Source: Gallionellaceae bacterium CG11_big_fil_rev_8_21_14_0_20_60_62
GTDB lineage: Bacteria; Pseudomonadota; Gammaproteobacteria; Burkholderiales; Gallionellaceae
Direction: 5' to 3'
Assembly (NCBI GenBank): GCA_002787455.1
Contig: PCWU01000152.1
Coordinates: 1-13,743, forward strand
Length of the DNA stretch: 13,743 bases
Shown here: piece after piece, positions 1 to 6,048 of the stretch
How the letters are laid out: each line of letters opens with the position of its first letter
How positions within the stretch are numbered: the first letter of the stretch is position 1
Made by a program: the position numbers and the translations under genes
The notes under the pieces: model-generated
What the model was told of the DNA's origin: nothing
Database searches by the model: none
The model's input: only the letters and a program-made list of their open reading frames with translations

Positions 1-503
1 TGTCCAACACTGCCGTGCTGCCGTTCATGGCGCGCAATCCGCCGCAATGGCTGCGCGAACTGCGTTTCAACTGGGATGCGCTGGCTAACCAGTGGAACCA
101 GTGGGTGCTGGGCTACAACCCGGAAACGCAGTTCGCTTTCCTCACCCGCCTCGGCATGGAAAACATCACCTGGCAAAAGATGGCGCTCAACATGCTGGCG
201 GGCATCTTCATTCTGGTCGGTCTGTTCACCCTCATTTTGTTGCGCCGGCTGGTGGTGCGCAGCCGCGACCCGGTGCAGGCGGCCTGGCTCAAACTGTGCC
301 GCAAACTGGAAAAGGCAGGCTTGCCGCGAGCGCCGCACGAGGGACCGCGGGATTACGCCGCGCGGATTGCCCAAGTGCGCCCTGAACTCGCCGCGCGGAT
401 GCAAGAACTCGCAGCCCGTTACGTCGCCTTGCGCTATCAGGCGCGAGACGATAGCTTGTCACGGCAGGCCTTCCGCCGTGCCGTCGCTGTATTCAAGCTA
501 TAA
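1..503 (+). CDS. tgpA: TgpA-type transglutaminase-like membrane protein, C-terminal part (5' end outside window)
   Basis: The reading frame is open from base 3 with no stop and ends at TAA 501-503, so this is the 3' end of a gene that begins before the window. The visible part starts with a periplasmic stretch rich in Trp and Asn (NWDALANQWNQWVLGYNPE), which is typical of the region after the transglutaminase domain of TgpA (DUF3488/TgpA family). A single hydrophobic membrane segment follows (LAGIFILVGLFTLILL), then a basic cytoplasmic tail with a DUF4129-like helical region (positions roughly 265-480). The full protein normally has several N-terminal membrane helices and a periplasmic Cys-His-Asp transglutaminase domain, neither of which is visible here. 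Its role in cells is poorly defined; it is often linked to the cell envelope. The family call rests on the C-terminal pattern only. Confidence 0.75.
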   Translation, partial: SNTAVLPFMARNPPQWLRELRFNWDALANQWNQWVLGYNPETQFAFLTRLGMENITWQKMALNMLAGIFILVGLFTLILLRRLVVRSRDPVQAAWLKLCRKLEKAGLPRAPHEGPRDYAARIAQVRPELAARMQELAARYVALRYQARDDSLSRQAFRRAVAVFKL

Positions 504-510
504 TCCGCGC
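494..510 (+). promoter_or_regulatory. Candidate -10 element (TATAAT) for queD
   Basis: A perfect TATAAT lies at 499-504, overlapping the TAA stop of the upstream gene and 29 b before the queD ATG. No good -35 hexamer is present 16-18 b upstream and there is no TG extension, so this may be a weak or activator-dependent promoter, or chance. If used, the transcript would start near 511 and have a leader of about 23 b. Confidence 0.35.
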
Positions 511-533
511 CACTTTTTCTCAAGACACGCATC

Positions 534-974
534 ATGCAGATCACCCGAAGGCTGGAATTCGACGCCGGCCACCGCATCCCCAACCACACCAGCCAGTGCA
601 AACATCTGCACGGGCACCGCTATGCCATCGAGATCACCCTGGCGGGCGACGTCATCACCGCCGAAGGCGTGTCGGAACAGGGCATGGTGATGGATTTCTC
701 GGACGTGAAGCGCATCGCGAGGGAACGCGTGGTGGACGCGTGGGACCACGCCTTCCTGGTCTGGCGCAAGGATAAAGTGGTGCTGGATTTTCTGCAGGCG
801 CTGCCGGATCACAAGACCGTGATTCTGGAGGCAGTGCCGACGGCGGAGAACCTGGCGCGGATCGCGTTCGACCTGCTGCACGAGGCTTACCGAGACACCT
901 TTGGCAATCACTTGCGCCTGGTGCGCGTGCGCCTGTTCGAAACGCCGAACAACTGGGCGGATTGCACGCTTTAG
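534..974 (+). CDS. queD: 6-carboxy-5,6,7,8-tetrahydropterin synthase (QueD)
   Basis: This protein of 146 aa belongs to the 6-pyruvoyl-tetrahydropterin synthase/QueD family. QueD converts 7,8-dihydroneopterin triphosphate to 6-carboxytetrahydropterin, the second step toward preQ0 and queuosine in tRNA. The zinc ligands expected in the family are visible: His13 in FDAGHRI, and His26 and His28 in the CKHLHGH motif. Cys22 of that motif is the expected catalytic cysteine. The Asp71-His72 pair (WDHAF) and Glu105 (PTAEN) match the other conserved catalytic and substrate-binding positions. It is somewhat longer than the E. coli enzyme of about 120 aa but lacks no motif. The ATG at 534 has no strong ribosome binding site, yet the family N-terminus (MQITRRLEFDAGH) fits this start exactly. 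It sits 30 b after the TgpA-like gene, and no other queuosine gene is in view. Confidence 0.93.
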   Translation: MQITRRLEFDAGHRIPNHTSQCKHLHGHRYAIEITLAGDVITAEGVSEQGMVMDFSDVKRIARERVVDAWDHAFLVWRKDKVVLDFLQALPDHKTVILEAVPTAENLARIAFDLLHEAYRDTFGNHLRLVRVRLFETPNNWADCTL

Positions 975-1051
975 CAGGCCCTGGTTGAGGAGCGAATGGC
1001 CTGTATCCCCGGCGCTGGCCAAGATCAAATTCAATTTACGATCCGATTAAC

Positions 1052-1801
1052 ATGGAAACAAATCAATCAGAATTACAGAGGTATCCGCAATCTTCCTTGC
1101 CGCGCCACCCGCTGGCGGGGGTGATTGCGGTGGTCGGTTGTGACGGTTCCGGAAAGTCCACACTGACCGCCGATCTTCTCGCCCGTTTAAGCGAAAAAAA
1201 CCATGTTGAATGGCTCTACCTCGGACAGTCCTCGGGCAATATTGCCGACTGGATTAGAAGCGTGCCGGTGGTGGGCGCGGCATTCGCGCGTTATTTGGCG
1301 CGCAAGGCGGAACGGGCGCACAGCAAAAAGGAAGCGGCCCCGGACACGCTGACCACGCTGGTGATTTATTTGCTTTCGCGCTGGCGCGCGCACAAATTTC
1401 ATCGCCTGCCGGGCTTGTGCAAGCGCGGGGTGATCGTCATCACCGACCGCTACCCGCAAGCCGAAGTCCCCGGCTTTTATTTCGACGGGACCGGTCTTGG
1501 AGCGGTAAAAGCGGAAAGTTGGCTGGCACGCAAACTGGCGGCGCGCGAGTTGCGTCTGTACCAATGGATGGCGAGCCATCTGCCGACGCTGGTGATCCGG
1601 CTTAATATCGACGCGGACACAGCCCATGCGCGCAAGCCGGACCACAAACTGTCGATGTTGCGCGACAAGACAAGCGTAATTCCGACCCTGCACTTTAACG
1701 GTGCAACCATTCTCGACCTGGACGGGCGCGATCCTTATGCGGAAGTGCTTGATGCGTCCTTGCATGCCATTGACGCCGCCCTCGGCAAGAGTAATACCTG
1801 A
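1052..1801 (+). CDS. Thymidylate-kinase-like P-loop protein, copy 1
   Basis: This is a soluble protein of 249 aa with the layout of the thymidylate kinase fold. The Walker A motif GCDGSGKST is at residues 29-37, a DRYP motif typical of thymidylate kinases at 132-135, and a LID-like basic segment (RKPDH) at 194-198 following VIRLNID. It is longer than a normal Tmk of about 210 aa, and the middle (residues 60-125) does not look like a standard dTMP-binding region, so the substrate is uncertain. Phosphoryl transfer to a nucleotide or other small molecule is the safe inference. The next gene (1880-2659) encodes a clear paralog, which indicates a tandem duplication. The ATG at 1052 has no obvious Shine-Dalgarno sequence. 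The 77 b gap after queD suggests possible co-transcription. I do not call it tmk, because a housekeeping copy would not normally be duplicated next to lipid genes. Confidence 0.75.
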   Translation: METNQSELQRYPQSSLPRHPLAGVIAVVGCDGSGKSTLTADLLARLSEKNHVEWLYLGQSSGNIADWIRSVPVVGAAFARYLARKAERAHSKKEAAPDTLTTLVIYLLSRWRAHKFHRLPGLCKRGVIVITDRYPQAEVPGFYFDGTGLGAVKAESWLARKLAARELRLYQWMASHLPTLVIRLNIDADTAHARKPDHKLSMLRDKTSVIPTLHFNGATILDLDGRDPYAEVLDASLHAIDAALGKSNT

Positions 1802-1879
1802 TTGGCTGACGCCATCGTGCGCCTTGTGCCTGACCCCGCAACCGTCATTTTTTGAAGTGTCCCATGCTATCTTTTCATC

Positions 1880-2659
1880 ATGCCAACTGAAAATAATTCA
1901 AACCACGCGGCCGCACCGCGCAAAAAACCCGACATGCCCGATGCAACGCTCCAATCCGTCACGCCTCCGCTCATCCTGCCCGGCGTAATCGCTGTCATCG
2001 GTTGCGATGGCACGGGAAAATCCACCCTCACGGCGGATTTGCTGACCAATCTGCGTCAGCGGGGCCAGACTGAAAGGCGCTATCTGGGGCTGGTATCGGG
2101 AGAAATGGGTGAAAAAATCAAGCAGCTACCCCTTATCGGCATCAGGCTTGAGCACTATCTGGCGAACAAGGCGCAACGCGCCCAGGATACCCGCAAAAAA
2201 TTGCCCGGCACCGGGACCGCTCTGATCATGCATCTGCTTTCCCTGTGGCGTCTGAGGCAATTGCGCCGGGTGATCCGTCTGGCACAAGACGGTGTCATTG
2301 TCGTCGCCGACCGTTATCCGCAGGCGGAAATCTACGGTTTCCGTTACGACGGCCCCGGGCTCAAGGATGACCCGGCCCATAACCGGCTGGTGCGCAAACT
2401 GGTGGCGCGCGAATGGAAACTTTATGCGCTGATGGCCGGTTATCTGCCGGCGCTGGTGATCCGTCTCAACATCGACGCCGAAACGGCGCACGGGCGCAAA
2501 CCCGACCACGCAATGGAGGAACTGCGGGATAAAATTTCGGTCATGCCCCGCCTGAATTTCAACGGCGCAAAGATTGTCGAGATCGATGCACGCGCTCCGT
2601 ATGCGGAAGTTTTAAGCTCGGCGTTGCAGGCAATCGAAACGGTGCTGCCACGCGATTAG
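1880..2659 (+). CDS. Thymidylate-kinase-like P-loop protein, copy 2
   Basis: This 259 aa paralog of the preceding gene is similar over nearly its whole length. Shared blocks include the Walker A motif GCDGTGKST at residues 41-49, then TADLL, the DRYPQAE motif at 144-150, VIRLNIDA, RKPDH at 206-210 and the C-terminal PYAEVL. It has a longer, polar N-terminal extension (residues 1-30) than copy 1, so the extreme N-terminus is the divergent part. Preserved active-site motifs in both copies argue that both are functional rather than one being a decaying duplicate. The gap to copy 1 is 78 b. The ATG at 1880 has no clear ribosome binding site, and a downstream start would have to lie before the P-loop. 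Its stop lies 10 b from the stop of the convergent lipid kinase gene. The substrate is unknown; nucleotide or small-molecule phosphorylation is the family-level inference. Confidence 0.75.
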   Translation: MPTENNSNHAAAPRKKPDMPDATLQSVTPPLILPGVIAVIGCDGTGKSTLTADLLTNLRQRGQTERRYLGLVSGEMGEKIKQLPLIGIRLEHYLANKAQRAQDTRKKLPGTGTALIMHLLSLWRLRQLRRVIRLAQDGVIVVADRYPQAEIYGFRYDGPGLKDDPAHNRLVRKLVAREWKLYALMAGYLPALVIRLNIDAETAHGRKPDHAMEELRDKISVMPRLNFNGAKIVEIDARAPYAEVLSSALQAIETVLPRD

Positions 2660-2669
2660 CGAACTGCTG

Positions 2670-3725
2670 TCAGCGGCGGTGCGCGGTTAAAAAATCAAGC
2701 CTGCCACCGTCGGTGAGGACCAGTGGACAACCTGGCTCGGTCGAAAAGAATTCCCCGTCCACCACAAACTGATCATCAAAGTTGAATTCAAGCCGGTGCG
2801 CGTTATGGCTGATATAGCCGTTGTCCGGCGTTATCCAACGGTTGCGGCGACCGCGCAGCAAGCCGGGAAGCGCGCGCAACAAATAGCGCGGATGTGAACG
2901 CACACAGGTCAGGCGCAGCGGCGCGGATTCTTCACCCCAGAACGGCCGCATCCCCAGAAACAGTCTGTCCAGCGTAGTGACATGCAGAATTCCACAGTCC
3001 GCGGCGGGATGCTTTACGCCGTCGATCGCCATGCTCATTGGAACCGGTGAGGCAATCTCGTGCTCGCCGCGCGCCAGGGCCGCTACAAAGCGCAACAGCG
3101 CAATGCCCGGACCGATTTCCCCGCGCAAACCCATGGTATGTACGTTGTTTCGGCAGTAATGCACCCCCTGATAAATTGCGGCGGCACCAAATGACATGCC
3201 ATAAATTGCACTCCTCCCCGCACCCCGATCGATTCGCATGATATGGCGTTGAGTCGTTTCAAATCCGGCAACCCCCAACCCGGCACGCTCGATCAGGCCG
3301 GCCAGCGCACGCTCGGGGCGGCCGCCAAATCCCGCATCTGCGGCATTCATGTTGGTCGTGCCGGAACGCAAAAGCACCAGTCGCGGCATGGCGCGGAAAG
3401 GTTTGCGTCCGAGCAGTGTGTTGAGCACCGCTTGCACCGTGCCATCCCCGCCGCTAACGACCAGCGTGTCGATGTCATCGGGCGCCAACTCATCCAGCGC
3501 CCGTTCCACCGAGGCGGGATCCGATACTTCACGGAAAGGAATCTGCGGATGGGCATCCAGCACCCGTCGCATCACCCCCGGTGATTTCAGATTTGCCCCG
3601 CTGCCGGGATTGAGCACAACCCCCAGGCGCAACGGGGCGCGTGATACCGCAAGCGCAAGCACCGCCGGGTCGGCCTCCGCCGATGGGGTTGCTGCGGATT
3701 GTCCAATGTTGCGTGCGTGTATCAT
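2670..3725 (-). CDS. Lipid kinase with diacylglycerol kinase catalytic domain (YegS/DgkB/sphingosine-kinase fold)
   Basis: This 351 aa protein of the DAGK_cat (LCB5-like) family transfers phosphate from ATP to the hydroxyl of a membrane lipid on the cytoplasmic face. Visible motifs in order are NPGSG at residues 39-43, the nucleotide-binding signature SGGDGTVQ at 91-98, the SGTTNMNA segment at 121-128 and VDGE at 322-325 near the C-terminus. In many relatives the third motif reads GTxNDxA; here the Asp is Met. I chose the ATG at 3725 because AAGGA lies 6 b upstream. The frame is open back to 3809, but that longer start would overlap the upstream phosphatase gene and adds a non-conserved tail. 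The neighbours (PAP2 phosphatases and a nearby serine palmitoyltransferase operon) make a sphingoid base or ceramide a plausible substrate, like the Caulobacter ceramide kinase; diacylglycerol or another lipid remains possible. Confidence 0.82.
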   Translation of the reverse strand: MIHARNIGQSAATPSAEADPAVLALAVSRAPLRLGVVLNPGSGANLKSPGVMRRVLDAHPQIPFREVSDPASVERALDELAPDDIDTLVVSGGDGTVQAVLNTLLGRKPFRAMPRLVLLRSGTTNMNAADAGFGGRPERALAGLIERAGLGVAGFETTQRHIMRIDRGAGRSAIYGMSFGAAAIYQGVHYCRNNVHTMGLRGEIGPGIALLRFVAALARGEHEIASPVPMSMAIDGVKHPAADCGILHVTTLDRLFLGMRPFWGEESAPLRLTCVRSHPRYLLRALPGLLRGRRNRWITPDNGYISHNAHRLEFNFDDQFVVDGEFFSTEPGCPLVLTDGGRLDFLTAHRR

Positions 3726-3795
3726 CTTTCCTTCCCTGTGCGCCGGATCAAAACGGGCATTGTAGCAACAGCCCCGCAAAAAAGTGCCGCCCTGA

Positions 3796-4545
3796 TTAAG
3801 GCAGTGCACGGGGCCAATAATGCCGGGTTAAAGAAAACCACAGCCCGAACCAGGCAACGCCGATGAGCCAGCCGGCAACCACGTCGCTCGGATAATGCAC
3901 GCCGAGCGCGATGCGCGAGATGCCGGTCGCCAAGATCAGGCCGGTCGCCGCACAATACACACCAAAACGCAGGCCCCGATGGGGCAGAAAACACGCCAGC
4001 ACCAACGCCGCAACCAGATAGAACAGGGTACTGTTGAGGGCGTGGCCGCTGGGAAAACTTTGCGAGCCGACATGATCCAGATGGGCCACCAGATCGGGGC
4101 GCGGGCGCCCCACCCAATGTTTGATGGCGCTTGATAAGCCGATACCGCTGGACAAAACCGCGGCAACGAACAAGGCGCTGCGCCAGCGATGCAAAAGCCA
4201 TAAACCGGCGATCATTACGCCGGCCAACAGCAGGCGCGGGAGCGTATTCCCCAGCCGGGTCAAGCCATGCCAAAGCGTGCCGACCCATTCCGGGCCGGCC
4301 AGTCGTGCGGAATCATCGCTCACGCGGAACCATAACAGCAGAGGCTGATCGAAAAACGCGGGACCTGATCGGGTTAGCATAAAACCCCAGGCGCAGATGC
4401 CCATGAGCAAGAGCAAGCACCCTGCGGATATTGCGCGCGTGGTATTGATTTTTAAAGGCTTCACTGGAGACAAAGTTTCAACCGGAAAAGTTTCAATCGG
4501 CGGGGTTTTAACAAGTAGGGACGTTGTCTTGGACGCCCATTCCAT
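3796..4545 (-). CDS. Integral membrane PAP2-family phosphatase
   Basis: This 249 aa protein of the PAP2/type 2 phosphatidic acid phosphatase family hydrolyses lipid phosphates or diphosphates, with the active site facing the periplasm. All three signature motifs are present: Lys142 followed by Arg149-Pro150 (K-x6-RP), PSGH at 165-168, and S210-R211-x5-H217-x3-D221. About five or six hydrophobic segments are visible (around residues 38-57, 104-118, 123-140, 172-187, 194-209 and 222-238). I chose the ATG at 4545 because GGAGGT stands 6 b upstream; the frame is open to 4614 but has no such site there. It is followed after 70 b by the lipid kinase gene on the same strand, so kinase and phosphatase could be co-expressed. 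Possible substrates are undecaprenyl diphosphate, phosphatidate, phosphatidylglycerol phosphate or ceramide phosphate; the sequence alone does not decide. Confidence 0.88.
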   Translation of the reverse strand: MEWASKTTSLLVKTPPIETFPVETLSPVKPLKINTTRAISAGCLLLLMGICAWGFMLTRSGPAFFDQPLLLWFRVSDDSARLAGPEWVGTLWHGLTRLGNTLPRLLLAGVMIAGLWLLHRWRSALFVAAVLSSGIGLSSAIKHWVGRPRPDLVAHLDHVGSQSFPSGHALNSTLFYLVAALVLACFLPHRGLRFGVYCAATGLILATGISRIALGVHYPSDVVAGWLIGVAWFGLWFSLTRHYWPRALP

Positions 4546-4638
4546 TGGCACCTCCACATGCGGGATAGTAGGGTAAAATTTTGCTCTCGGGGTCGGATTT
4601 TTTCGCTCCGCCATATGACTGATGTAAAGGAATTGACG

Positions 4639-5181
4639 ATGACATTTCGCTCTTTGCTGCTAACCCTGTCTTTAACCATCTGCATCTACCCGGCGGCCCA
4701 CGCCAATGACAACAAGACCTGGGCTGACATCAGCGATGCCGGCCTGGCTCTCACCATTGGTGCTGCCGTGGCCACCCCCACCCTGCGTGGCGACTGGCAG
4801 GGACTGGGGCAAGCGGCGTTGAGCGGCTTTGTTGCAAGCGGCATCTCGCAGGGGCTTAAAGCGACGATCCACGAGCAGCGTCCCGACCACAGCGACGACA
4901 AGAGTTTCCCTTCCGGCCACACCACGGTGGCCTTTGCCTCGGCGACCACCCTGCACCGCCGCTACGGATGGAAATTTGGCTTCCCCGCTTACGGGGTGGC
5001 AGCACTCACCGGTGTTGCCCGTGTCGCCGCCCGCAAACACCATTGGTGGGATGTGGCAGCGGGTGCTACGCTGGGAACAGCCAGCGGCTGGTTTTTCACC
5101 GACGCGTTTAACGACAAAGTACAACTGACACCCTGGGTTGACGGCAAGAATGGGGGGGTCCTGGTAGGCGGGTCATGGTAA
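4639..5181 (+). CDS. Exported PAP2-family phosphatase
   Basis: This 180 aa PAP2-family protein has an N-terminal signal peptide (residues 1-22, hydrophobic core SLLLTLSLTICIY, likely cleavage after AHA). Motifs are Lys74 to Arg81-Pro82 (K-x6-RP), PSGH at 91-94 and Arg128-x5-His134-x3-Asp138, so the catalytic set is complete. Compared with the neighbouring phosphatase it has shorter, less hydrophobic segments (about residues 33-48, 58-72, 117-130 and 137-152). It could be a small membrane protein or be peripheral in the periplasm. The ATG at 4639 has AAAGG 8 b upstream and gives a proper signal peptide; the longer open frame from 4558 would hide it. It is divergently transcribed from the other PAP2 gene, with 93 b between starts. 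The C-terminus ends in Gly-Gly-Ser-Trp. The substrate is unknown; a periplasmic lipid phosphate is likely. Confidence 0.85.
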   Translation: MTFRSLLLTLSLTICIYPAAHANDNKTWADISDAGLALTIGAAVATPTLRGDWQGLGQAALSGFVASGISQGLKATIHEQRPDHSDDKSFPSGHTTVAFASATTLHRRYGWKFGFPAYGVAALTGVARVAARKHHWWDVAAGATLGTASGWFFTDAFNDKVQLTPWVDGKNGGVLVGGSW

Positions 5182-5245
5182 AGTTGGCTTCGCCCTTCGC
5201 GCTTATTTTCGTTTAACGAATCTCGCGTGGCGAGGGCATACCGTA

Positions 5246-5287
5246 CCCCTCACCCTCCGGGAGAGGGGAGAGAGGGACGGGGGTGAG
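5246..5287. repeat. GC-rich palindromic intergenic element
   Basis: This compact purine/pyrimidine-biased element lies in the 284 b gap between the exported PAP2 gene and the DUF2147 gene. Outer arms CTCACCC (5249-5255) and GGGTGAG (5281-5287) are complementary. Inside, CCCTC (5253-5257) can pair with GAGGG (5263-5267). It resembles the short intergenic palindromes (CCCTCACCC...GGGTGAGGG type) found in many proteobacterial genomes. It is not followed by a T-run in either direction, so it is not a classical terminator. The rest of the gap shows no gene. Confidence 0.5.
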
Positions 5288-5465
5288 AGAAATACACAGG
5301 ATGCAGACGATTCACCTTTTAGGGGGCCTGCGCCATGTGCGTTAACCCGGACATTGACAAACTTGTTTGCAGATCTTTGACATGAACGCCATTTCACCGT
5401 TGTCTCTCGCAGCAACTTCAATTCGACGCAACCTGGCAGTGGGTTTTGTGTCGCCCTGCCCGCAA

Positions 5466-6014
5466 ATGGGTAAATCGGGCCCGCCACCTTTCGCGCTTTT
5501 GCTCATGTTGCTGGTTTTTGCACTAGCACTGCCCGCTCCCGCCACGGCAGAAACGGGGGATGCGCGCGATATCTACGGACTGTGGGTTGACCACAAATTG
5601 CGTGAAAAACAGAAGGTGGCCGTATTGATCGAGGATTGCGGCGGGGATTTATGCGGGCGCATCGTTTGGCTGAAAAAGGCAGTTACGGCCAACGGCATCC
5701 CCAAGCGCGACTTAAAAAATTCGGATACGGCTTTGCGCCAGCGCCCACTTTGCGGCCTGAAAGTAATGAATGGTTTCCGGCAGACAAAGAAAAATACCTG
5801 GAGCGAGGGCCACATCTACAACCCCTCCAGCGGCAAATTTCTCAACAGCACGATCAGCTTGTTGCAAGACGGCTCGCTGCGGATCAGGGCTTATCTGGGG
5901 ATGCCGCTGTTTGGCAAGACCCTGCAATGGGTGCGCCCGCAAGAGAATCTGCTTCGCTGCAACGACCAGCCGATTCGCACGCAGCGCATTATTACAACCG
6001 ATGCGGGCAGGTAA
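5466..6014 (+). CDS. Exported DUF2147-domain protein
   Basis: From the chosen ATG this is a 182 aa protein with a good signal peptide (residues 1-28, core ALLLMLLVFALALPAP, cleavage after ATA). A DUF2147 domain fills the mature part from IYGLWVD at 36-42 to the C-terminus. Family hallmarks are the N-terminal G-x-W, the CGxxLCGRIVWL block at 58-69, IYNPSSGK at 117-124 and RAYLGMPLFGKTLQWVR near 141-157. DUF2147 proteins are small periplasmic proteins with a lipocalin-like beta-barrel and no established enzymatic role; ligand binding is often suspected. The start is uncertain: the frame is open upstream with an ATG at 5382 and a TTG at 5367, but those give a 28-33 residue polar tail before the hydrophobic core, and none of the starts has a strong ribosome binding site. 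It converges on the flippase gene with 34 b between stops. Confidence 0.82.
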   Translation: MGKSGPPPFALLLMLLVFALALPAPATAETGDARDIYGLWVDHKLREKQKVAVLIEDCGGDLCGRIVWLKKAVTANGIPKRDLKNSDTALRQRPLCGLKVMNGFRQTKKNTWSEGHIYNPSSGKFLNSTISLLQDGSLRIRAYLGMPLFGKTLQWVRPQENLLRCNDQPIRTQRIITTDAGR

Positions 6015-6048
6015 AACGAAAATCTTTCAGTCCAAATAACGAACGCGC

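Noticed and set aside
975..1003. CAGGCC/GGCCTG inverted repeat after queD as a terminator
   Set aside because: Only 6 bp arms with a 17 b loop and no T-run after it.
498..1034. 178-codon open frame on the minus strand
   Set aside because: Antisense over all of queD, which has its full set of catalytic residues; no family resemblance.
1052..1801. Calling either P-loop protein the housekeeping thymidylate kinase
   Set aside because: Both are longer than Tmk, are duplicated in tandem and have an unusual central region; the family-level name is safer.
3726..3809. Longer N-terminus for the lipid kinase
   Set aside because: It would overlap the phosphatase gene, has no ribosome binding site and adds a Cys-rich non-conserved segment, while the inner ATG has a good AAGGA.
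5203..5487. 94-codon open frame on the minus strand over the PAP2-DUF2147 gap
   Set aside because: It runs through the palindromic repeat and into the DUF2147 signal peptide region; no ribosome binding site or family features.
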